A DNA stretch of 62,511 bases, from NCBI GenBank assembly GCA_947630785.1, contig CANRIW010000008.1:1-62511 (forward strand), in the 5' to 3' direction. The position numbers were made by a program, and so were the translations under genes. Source of the DNA: an uncultured Oscillospiraceae bacterium. Its GTDB lineage: Bacteria > Bacillota > Clostridia > Oscillospirales > Oscillospiraceae. Shown here one piece after another: positions 1 through 9,640 of this stretch (positions within the stretch are counted from its first letter, which is position 1; each line of letters starts with the position of its first letter). The notes under the pieces were generated by a model that ran no database searches, had not been told where the DNA came from, and saw only the letters and a list, made by a program, of their open reading frames with translations.

Positions 1-14
1 TGCCCTTTTTCTTA

Positions 15-40
15 GACCACGATTTTTGTGGCCTTTTTTC
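15..40 (+). terminator. possible terminator of a gene left of the window
   Basis: A 4-bp CCAC/GTGG stem (17-20 with 28-31) is followed by CC and a run of six T. The stem is short, so this is a weak call. The rest of 41-252 holds no gene I can support; it is the leader of the regulator that starts at 253. Confidence 0.35.
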
Positions 41-252
41 ATTTTTGGGCTTGACTTTTATTTGCAGGACTCCCTTGTTGTTTGACCAAATCTTATGCGG
101 GAGGCAACCGAAAGTTGCCGGATAGTTGGTGGACCGCCACCGGCGATTGCCGGTACAATGGGGCTGTCAGGAGGCTTCTTGCAAATCACCCGGAAGGAGG
201 GTATACTGTGGATCACAAGACCAAACGCGGGGGCGGAACGGAGGGAGAGGCC

Positions 253-1044
253 ATGACCCTGGGCGAGCGCATCAAAGAGCGGAGGATCGGGTCTGGGATG
301 TCCCAGGAAAAGCTGGCAGAGCTGCTGGACGTCTCCCGTCAGGCGGTGACCAAGTGGGAGGCCGGCCAGTCGGCCCCCAGCTCGGACAACCTGTTCCGGC
401 TGGCGGAGGTCCTGGGCTGCCTGGTGAGCGAGCTGCTGGACGGCGGCCCGGAGATGGGCGCCACCCCGGCGGAGGAGCTCTACCGCAAGTTTCGCATCGA
501 GGAACTGGAGGCCGATCTGGCAAAGCAGAAGCGGCGGTGGAGGAACCTCCGCAACGCCGGACTGGTCCTGCTGGCCTATCTGGTGTTCCTGCTGGCAGAG
601 GTCGTACTCAGCGGGCACGGCCAAACTCTGCTCCTGGTCTGGATTGAGCCCGTTGACCTGTGGAACGTGATCGCGGATTGGCAGAATTTCACCTACCCGT
701 TCAACTGGCTGCTGTCCCAAGGCCTGTTCGCCTACTGCATGATCCTGTCCGCAGCCCCCGCCCTGTTCGGAAAATGGCGGTTCTCCGCCGTCACCGCCGC
801 CGCGTTTATGGCGGGGGCGCTCCTAGGCAAGTGGCTGGGGGACTTCCCCAATCCCTACGGATATCACTACGGCTGGATCATCTGGCTGGTTCCCTTCCTG
901 TGGTCAATCGTCATGGGGATCGTTTTGGAGGTTCTGACGAGAAAGGGCGTAAAACTGAAATCGAAGCGGTTTCTGATCTGGCTGGGTGTGTTCCTGGCGG
1001 GATATGCTGCGTTGGTGATCCTGTGCCTGCCGCCCGGAGGATGA
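253..1044 (+). CDS. XRE-family transcriptional regulator with C-terminal membrane domain
   Basis: 263 aa. Residues 1-65 form a Cro/CI-type helix-turn-helix (SQEKLAELLDVSRQAVTKWE is the typical recognition unit), followed by a charged helical linker around 75-95 and about five hydrophobic segments that make the rest of the protein a membrane domain. An upstream in-frame ATG exists at 82, but ATG 253 is preferred because GGAGGGAGAGG lies just ahead of it and the HTH begins immediately after. Membrane-tethered XRE regulators are common in Clostridia and usually act on nearby transport or stress genes; the target here is unknown. It ends just before a bidirectional terminator shared with the convergent anti-sigma-like gene. 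Confidence 0.85.
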   Translation: MTLGERIKERRIGSGMSQEKLAELLDVSRQAVTKWEAGQSAPSSDNLFRLAEVLGCLVSELLDGGPEMGATPAEELYRKFRIEELEADLAKQKRRWRNLRNAGLVLLAYLVFLLAEVVLSGHGQTLLLVWIEPVDLWNVIADWQNFTYPFNWLLSQGLFAYCMILSAAPALFGKWRFSAVTAAAFMAGALLGKWLGDFPNPYGYHYGWIIWLVPFLWSIVMGIVLEVLTRKGVKLKSKRFLIWLGVFLAGYAALVILCLPPGG

Positions 1045-1050
1045 CGTGGA

Positions 1051-1078
1051 AAGGCCGCCCGGCGTACCGGGCGGCCTT
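1051..1078. terminator. bidirectional terminator between convergent genes
   Basis: Perfect 12-bp stem AAGGCCGCCCGG / CCGGGCGGCCTT with a CGTA loop, placed 6 bases after the stop of the XRE gene and 28 bases after the stop of the convergent anti-sigma-like gene. Confidence 0.75.
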
Positions 1079-1105
1079 CGTCCTTTGTCAGCGTTCAAAC
1101 ATCTC

Positions 1106-1786
1106 TTACTCCAGGCGGTCCCACTCCGCCACTTGCTCCATCGTGGGAACGTCATAGCCCTCGGCGGCCAGCTCCGCGAAGATCTGTTCCCGGGCGTTCC
1201 CCCACCACCGGGAGCCGTTGGCGGTGCTCCAACCGCTGTATCCGGCCATGTTCTCGTCGATCATGCCGCCAAATCCGGGGTGGAAGTCCACGGTCCCGTA
1301 GTCCACCTGCAGCTCGCCGGTGATTGGGTACCTGTAAACCGACCCGCCGATGGCGATGTACCAGGGCTTTCCGGTGACCTCCGCCTTGCCCCGGTAGATG
1401 AACGGCGTCTCGTCGTCAAATTGGCCGGTGATGTCGATGCGCTGACCGTCTCCGACGAACCAGACGGCGCCGTCCTCGTCCACCTCGATGGGATTGACAA
1501 ACTCCCGGTTGGCGGAGTAATAGAGCTTCCCGTTCTCCGTCAGTTCCAGCTTGGCCACGGTATCGTAGCCGGTGCGGAAATCGGTGAGATAGCCCGCCGC
1601 CATCATCGTCAGCGCCCCCAGCAGCATCACCGCGGCGGCCAGAGCCACCCATTTGACCGTTTTGAAGCGGGTGATGTTCCCCCTTGGCTCCCGCGCCGTC
1701 AAAGTCCGCACCAAAGCAGCCTTCTCGTTCTCCGTCAGCTTCACGGCGTCCAGCTCCGCTCTGTACTGTTCAAATCTGTCACGCAT
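1106..1786 (-). CDS. membrane-anchored anti-sigma-factor-like protein
   Basis: 226 aa with a short cytoplasmic N-terminus (residues 1-45, acidic and basic helices), one membrane segment at about 46-68 and an extracytoplasmic C-terminal domain of about 155 residues rich in Tyr, Gly and Asp. No zinc-binding anti-sigma HxxxCxxC motif is visible. The assignment rests on topology and on position: its start overlaps the end of an ECF sigma factor by 8 bases, the usual arrangement for a sigma/anti-sigma pair. The external domain matches no family I recognise and may sense an envelope signal. Alternative: a substrate or effector of the sigma regulon. Confidence 0.6.
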   Translation of the reverse strand: MRDRFEQYRAELDAVKLTENEKAALVRTLTAREPRGNITRFKTVKWVALAAAVMLLGALTMMAAGYLTDFRTGYDTVAKLELTENGKLYYSANREFVNPIEVDEDGAVWFVGDGQRIDITGQFDDETPFIYRGKAEVTGKPWYIAIGGSVYRYPITGELQVDYGTVDFHPGFGGMIDENMAGYSGWSTANGSRWWGNAREQIFAELAAEGYDVPTMEQVAEWDRLE

Positions 1787-2261
1787 ATTCCGATTCCTCC
1801 AACATGATTTTTAGTTTTTCCTTTGCCCGCTTGAGCCGAGTGCTCACCAGCGGGGCCGGGATGCCCAGCAGCTTTGCGATCTCCCGGACCTCGTAGCCCT
1901 CATAGTACCGCAGGAAGATGATTGACCGGTACAGCTCGGGCAGGGCCCGCACCCGGTCCAGCAGGGTTTCGCTCTCCGGCCCCGGGTCCTCTGCGGAGAG
2001 GGCCGCGCCCTCCTCCAGGGGGACCCGGTGGCGGTTCCAGGCGGATCTCTTCCAGTTCTTGCACTCGTTCACCGCCAGCCGGATCACCCAGGCCCGCTCC
2101 TGTCCAGGGTCTGGGAACTCCCGGGGCCGCTCCAGCAGTTTGATGAGGACGTTCTGGCAGATGTCCTGGGCGTCGTCCCGGTCGCCCAGCCAAGCGTACC
2201 CCACGCGCAGCAGCAGATCGGCGTAGCGCTCCACCAGATATTCCGCCCGCGCGCTGTCCAT
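1779..2261 (-). CDS. ECF-type RNA polymerase sigma factor
   Basis: 160 aa, the usual size for sigma-70 family ECF factors. Region 2 (about residues 5-70) includes the GDRDDAQDICQNVLIKL core-binding/-10 segment, and region 4 (about 100-155) includes ELYRSIIFLRYYEGYEVREI and an HTH ending in VSTRLKRAKEKLK. ATG 2261 is chosen over more distal in-frame starts because AAGGGGGTGAG precedes it and homologues start here. It is co-transcribed with the membrane protein just downstream, which probably sequesters it. A TTGACA-like element lies upstream on this strand, but I could not assign an autoregulatory ECF promoter. Confidence 0.93.
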   Translation of the reverse strand: MDSARAEYLVERYADLLLRVGYAWLGDRDDAQDICQNVLIKLLERPREFPDPGQERAWVIRLAVNECKNWKRSAWNRHRVPLEEGAALSAEDPGPESETLLDRVRALPELYRSIIFLRYYEGYEVREIAKLLGIPAPLVSTRLKRAKEKLKIMLEESEYA

Positions 2262-2362
2262 CGGCCTCACCCCCCTTCTGCCTATATAACAACACAGCGG
2301 GGCCGAATCTGTCAAACCCGCGAAAAATTTTCCTTCAAAGCCGTTCCCGGACAAACTGTATC

Positions 2363-2390
2363 TTGACAATCCCCTTCATTTTGATAGAAT
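2363..2390 (+). promoter_or_regulatory. sigma-A promoter of ppdK
   Basis: TTGACA at 2363-2368 and TAGAAT at 2385-2390 with a 16-bp spacer, about 55 bases upstream of the ppdK start codon. Confidence 0.75.
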
Positions 2391-2444
2391 ATTGTGTGTC
2401 TTTACAGCGTGTTCCCACACTGTTTTTTTGGAGGTATGATAACT

Positions 2445-5078
<2,634 letters not shown>

Positions 5079-5112
5079 GTTTTTGTCAGCCCACAGAGCC
5101 TGATTTAAGAAA

Positions 5113-5154
5113 AAAGAGGCTGTACCTTCTCGCGAGGGTACAGCCTCTTTCCTT
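5113..5154 (+). terminator. rho-independent terminator of ppdK
   Basis: 14-bp perfect stem AAAGAGGCTGTACC (5113-5126) / GGTACAGCCTCTTT (5137-5150) with a 10-base loop and T-rich tail. Confidence 0.9.
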
Positions 5155-5340
5155 ATTGTATGTGAAAGAACAATATGCTATACTTTTCCGTGTTCAGAGG
5201 AGATCGTGCTTTTCTGCAAATCGATATTTTGTTGAAATCGTTTTTCCCATTACTTAGCGTTTCTCGGCTTGAGGATAAACTGAGCTGCAAATTCCTGTTT
5301 CCCACACTGACAGGCATATTTTTCTATCGACAAATATGGA
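5155..5340. other. AT-rich intergenic stretch, nothing assigned
   Basis: Part of the 332-base gap between ppdK and the first hydrolase. It is clearly more AT-rich than its surroundings and carries short ORFs in several frames without ribosome sites or family features. I see no RNA motif. The promoter of the next gene follows at 5351. Confidence 0.5.
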
Positions 5341-5350
5341 AAAATGCAGA

Positions 5351-5379
5351 TTGCAATTTCCGCTTTACTGTGCTACACT
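5351..5379 (+). promoter_or_regulatory. sigma-A promoter of the hydrolase/ATP-grasp cluster
   Basis: TTGCAA at 5351-5356 and TACACT at 5374-5379, 17-bp spacer, 32 bases upstream of the first hydrolase start. Confidence 0.6.
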
Positions 5380-5410
5380 TCTTTCATCATCCCGAAATGG
5401 AGGGTCTGCC

Positions 5411-6181
5411 ATGATCGAGACCTGGAACGTCACTCTCCCCGAACTCACCGGTGACGAGCCCCGCAAAGCCTATGTCTATATCCCCGACTGGTTTGAAGAG
5501 GACGAGACTCAACGATTCCCGGTGCTGTATATGTTCGACGGCCACAACGTCTTCTTCGACGAGGATGCCACCTACGGCAAGAGCTGGGGCATGAAGGAAT
5601 TCTTGGAGGAGACCGAGATGCCTCTCATCGTGGCGGCGGTGGAATGCAACCACAGCCCCGACAACGCCCGGCTGTCCGAGTACTCCCCCTACTCCTTCCA
5701 GCGGCGGGGCATGGGCAAGTTCGTGGGCCGGGGAAAGCTCACCATGGAGTGGATCGTCCACGAGTTCAAGCCCTACATCGACCACGAATACCCCACCCTC
5801 CCAAAGCGGGCGGACACCTTCATCGCCGGCAGCTCCATGGGCGGGCTCATGAGCCTCTACGCCCTGATGGAGTATAACAAGTATTTCTCCCGGGCGGCGG
5901 CCCTGTCCCCCTCCCTGTGGGTGGCGCCGGGGCGCATCGAACGGCTCGTCAAAAGCGCCAGGCTCAACCCGGACACCCACCTCTACATGGACTACGGCTC
6001 CCGGGAGATGGGCAACTACGCCGCCATAGCAAAGGGTTTTGGCTACTTCACCCAGCTGCTGATGGAACGGCGGATCAATGTGACCAGCCGGATCGTCCCC
6101 GGCGGTGACCACAGCGAGGCCAGCTGGGAGCGGCAGATTCCCTTCTTCATGGACGCGCTGTTTTACGGGAAGGACTACTGA
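5411..6181 (+). CDS. esterase-family alpha/beta hydrolase
   Basis: 256 aa, putative esterase family (PF00756 type, related to esterase D and Fes-like hydrolases). Visible features are the N-terminal strand pair ending in PVLYMFDGHNVFFDE, the nucleophile elbow GSSMGG at about residues 142-147 (Ser nucleophile) and a late GGDHSEASW that supplies the catalytic His. No signal peptide, so it acts in the cytoplasm. ATG 5411 has GGAGGG six bases upstream. It is followed 26 bases later by a second hydrolase of equal size and then by an ATP-grasp ligase, which suggests a shared small-molecule pathway. The substrate cannot be read from the sequence. Confidence 0.85.
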   Translation: MIETWNVTLPELTGDEPRKAYVYIPDWFEEDETQRFPVLYMFDGHNVFFDEDATYGKSWGMKEFLEETEMPLIVAAVECNHSPDNARLSEYSPYSFQRRGMGKFVGRGKLTMEWIVHEFKPYIDHEYPTLPKRADTFIAGSSMGGLMSLYALMEYNKYFSRAAALSPSLWVAPGRIERLVKSARLNPDTHLYMDYGSREMGNYAAIAKGFGYFTQLLMERRINVTSRIVPGGDHSEASWERQIPFFMDALFYGKDY

Positions 6182-6207
6182 CAGACTGATCATAGGAGTT
6201 GTTTCAA

Positions 6208-6960
6208 GTGTACACGCAGTATTTCAAGGACTACAGCCCCGCCCTGGGCCGGGACATGGAGTGCAAGGTCTACGGCCACGCGGGCCGGCCGGTGCTGTTC
6301 ATCCCCTGCCAGGACGGGCGGTTCTACGACTTTGAGAACTTCCACATGGCCGACGTGTGGGCCCCCTGGATCGAGTCCGGCCAGGTGATGGTGTTCGGCA
6401 TCGACACCATGGACGCCGAGAGCTGGTCCAACAAGTGGGGCGACCCCTACTGGCGCATCCGGCGCTATGAGCAGTGGATCGCCTATATCGTGGACGAGCT
6501 GGTGCCCTTTATGCGCTCATGGGCCAACGAGCGAAACGGCTGGGACGGGGACCCCGGCATCCTGGTGTTCGGCGCCTCCCTGGGGGCCACCCACGCCGCC
6601 AACCTGTACTTCCGCTTCCCCGGCGTCTTCGACCGGCTACTGGCCCTCAGCGGCATCTACACCGCCGAGTACGGCTTCGACAGCTATATGGACGAGGTGG
6701 TCTACCGCAACTCCCCCGTCCACTACCTGGAGAACATGCCTCTGGACCACCCCTATATCGACCTCTACAATCAGAACAAGGGGGTCATCTGCGTGGGCCA
6801 GGGCACCTGGGAGCAGCCTGACACCACCCGCCGCATCGCCCAAATCTGCGCGGACAAGGGCATCCACCTGTGGGTGGACTTCTGGGGCTGGGACGTGAAT
6901 CACGACTGGCCCTGGTGGTACAAGCAAGTGGTGTATTTCCTGCCGTATCTGCTGGAGTGA
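6208..6960 (+). CDS. second esterase-like alpha/beta hydrolase
   Basis: 250 aa from GTG 6208. AGGAG at 6194-6198 is 9 bases from this GTG, whereas the alternative TTG 6199 directly abuts it. The protein has the fold of the putative esterase family: RPVLFIPCQDGRFYDFEN (first strand and oxyanion loop), FGASLGATHAA (nucleophile elbow, Ser of GASLG near residue 127) and a C-terminal GWDVNHDWPWW that likely carries the catalytic His. It is clearly different in sequence from the upstream hydrolase, so it is not a recent duplicate. It is unusually rich in Trp and Tyr. Cytoplasmic by lack of a signal peptide. Operon partner of the preceding hydrolase and probably of the ATP-grasp gene. Confidence 0.8.
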   Translation: MYTQYFKDYSPALGRDMECKVYGHAGRPVLFIPCQDGRFYDFENFHMADVWAPWIESGQVMVFGIDTMDAESWSNKWGDPYWRIRRYEQWIAYIVDELVPFMRSWANERNGWDGDPGILVFGASLGATHAANLYFRFPGVFDRLLALSGIYTAEYGFDSYMDEVVYRNSPVHYLENMPLDHPYIDLYNQNKGVICVGQGTWEQPDTTRRIAQICADKGIHLWVDFWGWDVNHDWPWWYKQVVYFLPYLLE

Positions 6961-6969
6961 TTTTTCTGA

Positions 6970-7119
6970 GAGAGAAAACCCTCAGTCACCGCCTGCGGCG
7001 GCGACAGCTCCCTTTGCGAAGGGAGCCTGGTACGTTACCTGCACCGCGGTGCGAATTATGTACCAGCCCCCTTTCGCAAAAGGGGGTGGCAGCCCAAAGG
7101 GCTGACGGGGGATTTTCTC
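6970..7119. repeat. interspersed palindromic repeat, copy 1 (MITE-like)
   Basis: About 150 bases bounded by GAGAAAACCC and the inverse GGGGATTTTCTC. Inside are CCCTTTGCGAAGGGAGCC and, 30-40 bases on, GTACCAGCCCCCTTTCGCAA. The same blocks recur at 54761-54906 and 62241-62440. It has no coding capacity that survives between copies and lies between the second hydrolase and the ATP-grasp gene. Confidence 0.9.
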
Positions 7120-7159
7120 CGTCCTTGATCCCATCAACACACGAAAGAAGGTCTTTTCC

Positions 7160-8353
7160 ATGAAAAACGTCATCTTCCTCTCCCCCAACTTCCCCACCAA
7201 CTACTGGCAGTTCTGCCGGGAGCTGAAAAACAACGGCATGAACGTGCTGGGCATCGGCGACTGCCCCTATGACGACCTGGCCCCCCAGCTGAAGGACAGC
7301 CTCAACGAGTATTACAAGGTCACCACCCTGGAGAACTACGACGAGGTCTACCGGGCGGTGGCCTTCTTCACCTTCAAATACGGCCGCATCGACTGGCTGG
7401 AGTCCAACAACGAGTACTGGCTGGAGCGGGACGCCCAGCTCCGCACCGACTTCCACATCACCTCCGGCTTCCAGATCGAGGACATCCCCCGGATCAAGTA
7501 CAAGTCCAAAATGAAGGAATACTACCAGAAGGCGGGCATCCCCACCGCCCGGTATCACCTGGTGGACGACGAGAAGGGGTGCATGGCCTTCATCAAGGAG
7601 GTGGGCTGGCCGGTAGTGGTCAAGCCCGACAACGGCGTGGGCGCCTCCGACACCCACAAGCTGTCCTCGGAGGAGGACCTGCGCCACTTCCTGGAGACCA
7701 AGATGCCCGGCGTCACCTACATCATGGAGGAGTTCATCTTCGCCGAGGTCAACTCCTACGACGCCATCATCGACTCCAAGGGGGAGCCCATGTTCGAGGC
7801 GGGCAACATTACCCCCATGTCCATCATGGACATCGTCAACGACAACGACAACTCCATCTACTACATCGTCAAGGACCTGCCCGCCGACACCCGCAGGGCA
7901 GGCCGGGCCACCGTCAGGTCCTTCGGCGTCAAGAGCCGGTTCGTCCACTTCGAGTTCTTCCGCCTCACCCAGGACCAGCCCGGCATGGGCAAGAAGGGCG
8001 ACGTGGTGGCCCTGGAGGTCAACATGCGGCCCTGCGGCGGCTTCACCCCTGACATGATCAATTTTGCCCGGTCCACCAACGTATACAAGATCTGGGCGGA
8101 TATGATCGCCTTCGACCAGTCCACCGTCCCCGTGGGAGAGCACTTCTACTGCGCCTTCGCCGGCCGGCGGGACGGCAAGGACTTCGTGCTGGACCACGCC
8201 GCCCTCATGGAGAAATACGGCCCCAACATGAAGATGGTGGACCGCATCCCCGACGCCCTGGCCGACGCCATGGGCAACCAGATGTATGTGGCCGCGTTCT
8301 CCACCAAGAAGGAGCTGAACCAGTTCTACAAGGACGCGCTGAACGTGAAGTGA
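7160..8353 (+). CDS. ATP-grasp domain ligase
   Basis: 397 aa. Layout follows ATP-grasp carboxylate ligases: an N-terminal Rossmann-like preATP-grasp part (1-110), then YKSKMKEYYQKAGIPTARY, the ATP-binding strand WPVVVKPDNGVGASDTHKL (about 148-166), MEEFIFAEVNSYDAI, and the Mg-binding end GDVVALEVNMRPCGGFTPD (about 287-305) with the typical E-x-N-x-R-P. Such enzymes join a carboxylate, via an acyl phosphate, to an amine, thiol or alcohol. It is separated from two esterase-like hydrolases by a repeat element and ends in its own terminator. The product is unknown; resemblance to carbamoyl-phosphate synthase large subunit is only to the ATP-grasp fold. Confidence 0.88.
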   Translation: MKNVIFLSPNFPTNYWQFCRELKNNGMNVLGIGDCPYDDLAPQLKDSLNEYYKVTTLENYDEVYRAVAFFTFKYGRIDWLESNNEYWLERDAQLRTDFHITSGFQIEDIPRIKYKSKMKEYYQKAGIPTARYHLVDDEKGCMAFIKEVGWPVVVKPDNGVGASDTHKLSSEEDLRHFLETKMPGVTYIMEEFIFAEVNSYDAIIDSKGEPMFEAGNITPMSIMDIVNDNDNSIYYIVKDLPADTRRAGRATVRSFGVKSRFVHFEFFRLTQDQPGMGKKGDVVALEVNMRPCGGFTPDMINFARSTNVYKIWADMIAFDQSTVPVGEHFYCAFAGRRDGKDFVLDHAALMEKYGPNMKMVDRIPDALADAMGNQMYVAAFSTKKELNQFYKDALNVK

Positions 8354-8374
8354 GCGTCCTCTCCTTCCGCATGA

Positions 8375-8406
8375 AAAGCGCCCGGGAAAATTCCCGGGCG
8401 CTTTTT
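8375..8406 (+). terminator. terminator of the ATP-grasp gene
   Basis: 11-bp stem GCGCCCGGGAA (8378-8388) / TTCCCGGGCGC (8391-8401) followed by TTTTT. Confidence 0.9.
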
Positions 8407-8437
8407 GCATATTCTCCCCGCTCCCCTGCCATACTAT
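8407..8437 (+). promoter_or_regulatory. candidate sigma-E-type sporulation promoter
   Basis: GCATATT at 8407-8413 and CATACTAT at 8430-8437 resemble the mother-cell sigma-E -35 (ATA-rich) and -10 (CATACAAT-like) elements; the 16-base gap is slightly longer than usual. It sits 30 bases ahead of two coat-like genes, which supports the reading. Confidence 0.5.
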
Positions 8438-8466
8438 GGTCACACTTGAAAAAGGAGGCAATCCAC

Positions 8467-8652
8467 ATGCCCAATCTGACCACCAAGGAGCTGTCCGCTC
8501 TGGAGGACCAGCTCAACTTCGAGCGGGTGATCTGCTGCAAGTACCAGGACGCGGCCAAAGAGGTGTCCGACACCGAGCTGAAGACCACTTTCACCCAGTA
8601 CGCCACCCAGCACAAGAACAACTACGACACCCTGCTGGGCTTTCTGAAGTAA
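8467..8652 (+). CDS. small CotF-like spore coat protein
   Basis: 61 aa, two predicted amphipathic helices (LSALEDQLNFERVICCKYQ and TELKTTFTQYATQHKNNY) in a ferritin-like helical hairpin, as in the short coat proteins found next to CotF-family proteins in Clostridia. It contains a CC pair at residues 23-24 that could support disulfide cross-linking or metal binding. AAAGGAGG precedes ATG 8467. The neighbouring gene 14 bases downstream encodes a fuller CotF-family protein, and a sigma-E-like promoter lies upstream. Function is inferred from this pairing. Confidence 0.65.
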   Translation: MPNLTTKELSALEDQLNFERVICCKYQDAAKEVSDTELKTTFTQYATQHKNNYDTLLGFLK

Positions 8653-8666
8653 GGAGGGAACCGTCA

Positions 8667-8927
8667 ATGAAAGATTCCGAGATCATCACCGACCTGATCC
8701 TCACCGAGAAGAAGATGTCCACCAACTACAACACCTTCGCCTCCGAATGTACCAACACCAAGCTGCGGGACGCCTTTGTGGACATCCTCACCCAGGGCCA
8801 CCGCACCCAGACCAAGCTCTATGAGACCGCCACCCAAAAGGGCTGGTACTCCGTCACTCAGGCCCAGCCTCAGCAGATCCAGCAGGCGGAGCAGAAGTTC
8901 TCCAACCAGGCCCCCAGCGTTAACTGA
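8667..8927 (+). CDS. CotF-family spore coat protein
   Basis: 86 aa. The helix pair SEIITDLILTEKKMSTNYNT and TKLRDAFVDILTQGHRTQTK followed by the KGWY motif is typical of the coat F domain (PF07875), in which paired helices end with an aromatic GWY turn. A Gln-rich tail (about 70-86) follows. AAGGAGGG lies upstream of ATG 8667. Co-transcribed with the 61-aa gene before it and closed by a strong hairpin. Expected in the spore coat or as a mother-cell protein; the spore role is inference from the family. Confidence 0.75.
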   Translation: MKDSEIITDLILTEKKMSTNYNTFASECTNTKLRDAFVDILTQGHRTQTKLYETATQKGWYSVTQAQPQQIQQAEQKFSNQAPSVN

Positions 8928-8932
8928 ATATT

Positions 8933-8966
8933 GGAAAGAGGCGCGCCGGCGGCGCGCCTCTTTCCT
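8933..8966. terminator. bidirectional terminator
   Basis: 15-bp perfect stem GGAAAGAGGCGCGCC (8933-8947) / GGCGCGCCTCTTTCC (8951-8965) with a GGC loop, between the coat genes and the convergent TSCPD gene. Confidence 0.85.
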
Positions 8967-8976
8967 GTCTTTTCTG

Positions 8977-9219
8977 TTACGCCTGCTTCAGCGCCTGGGC
9001 CAGCTGGTCCGGGCAGGAGGTGGGCTTCATGCCGCACTTGATGCCCTCCAGACGGCCGATGGCGTCCTGTACGGTCATCCCCCGCAGCAGGGAGCAGATG
9101 CCCTTCAGATTGCCGTTGCAGCCGCCCAGCACCCGGACGTCTTGGATAACGCCGTCCTCAACGTCGATCTCCATGGCCCTGGAACAGACCCCTCTGGGGG
9201 TGTACTTAATGGTCTCCAT
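8977..9219 (-). CDS. TSCPD-domain protein (TIGR03905 family)
   Basis: 80 aa, the standard length of this small uncharacterised family. It contains YTPRGVCSRA, GGCNGNLKGI and the name-giving TSCPDQLAQAL at the C-terminus, with four cysteines (about 12, 34, 42, 69) that could bind metal. The same domain is found at the C-terminus of vitamin B12-dependent ribonucleotide reductases. Its function is unknown. It sits 23 bases downstream of the metallopeptidase gene on the same strand and may be read from the same message. Confidence 0.88.
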   Translation of the reverse strand: METIKYTPRGVCSRAMEIDVEDGVIQDVRVLGGCNGNLKGICSLLRGMTVQDAIGRLEGIKCGMKPTSCPDQLAQALKQA

Positions 9220-9242
9220 ACGATTTTGTCCTTCTTTCTATG

Positions 9243-9638
9243 TCATTCTTCAAAATGCAGGTCCTCCGGCCAGTCCTCCCCGTTCCGGTAGGCGGCCAGC
9301 TGGGCCTCGTCCTTTTTGTCCAGGCTCCGCTCCCCGGCAAGGCCCTCCACATGGTGGGTCAGCTCGTGGCGGAGGGTGTCCCGCAGTTCGTCCACCCAGA
9401 CCTCACGGGGCTCGTCCGCCAGCAGGGCCGCGAAGGAGCCGTAATAGAGGTTGATGTACCGCCCCATCTCGTCGCAGCAGTACTCCCCCATCACGTACAC
9501 GTCCTCCCCGGCCTCGGGGTCGGCCACCTCGTCCTCCAGCAGGAGGACCCCGCCGTTCAGGTCCTGAAAGAGTTCCTCCGGGAACTCGGCGTATACCTCG
9601 TCCAGAATATCATATACTTCGTCGATGGACAAGACCAT
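9243..9638 (-). CDS. zincin-like metallopeptidase family protein
   Basis: 131 aa with the zinc signature RHELTHHVEG near residues 90-99 (HExxH) in the short zincin-like metallopeptidase family (PF06262, formerly DUF1025). The N-terminal half is very acidic. It has no signal peptide. It begins 2 bases after the stop of the MerR-RDD gene and is therefore almost certainly translated from the same mRNA, so its expression should follow the signal sensed by that regulator. The substrate is unknown. Confidence 0.88.
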   Translation of the reverse strand: MVLSIDEVYDILDEVYAEFPEELFQDLNGGVLLLEDEVADPEAGEDVYVMGEYCCDEMGRYINLYYGSFAALLADEPREVWVDELRDTLRHELTHHVEGLAGERSLDKKDEAQLAAYRNGEDWPEDLHFEE

Positions 9639-9640
9639 TT

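Noticed and set aside
6970-7119. terminator between the second hydrolase and the ATP-grasp gene
   Set aside because: The hairpins belong to a repeat found at two other places and lack a T tract at the right position; it may still reduce read-through.
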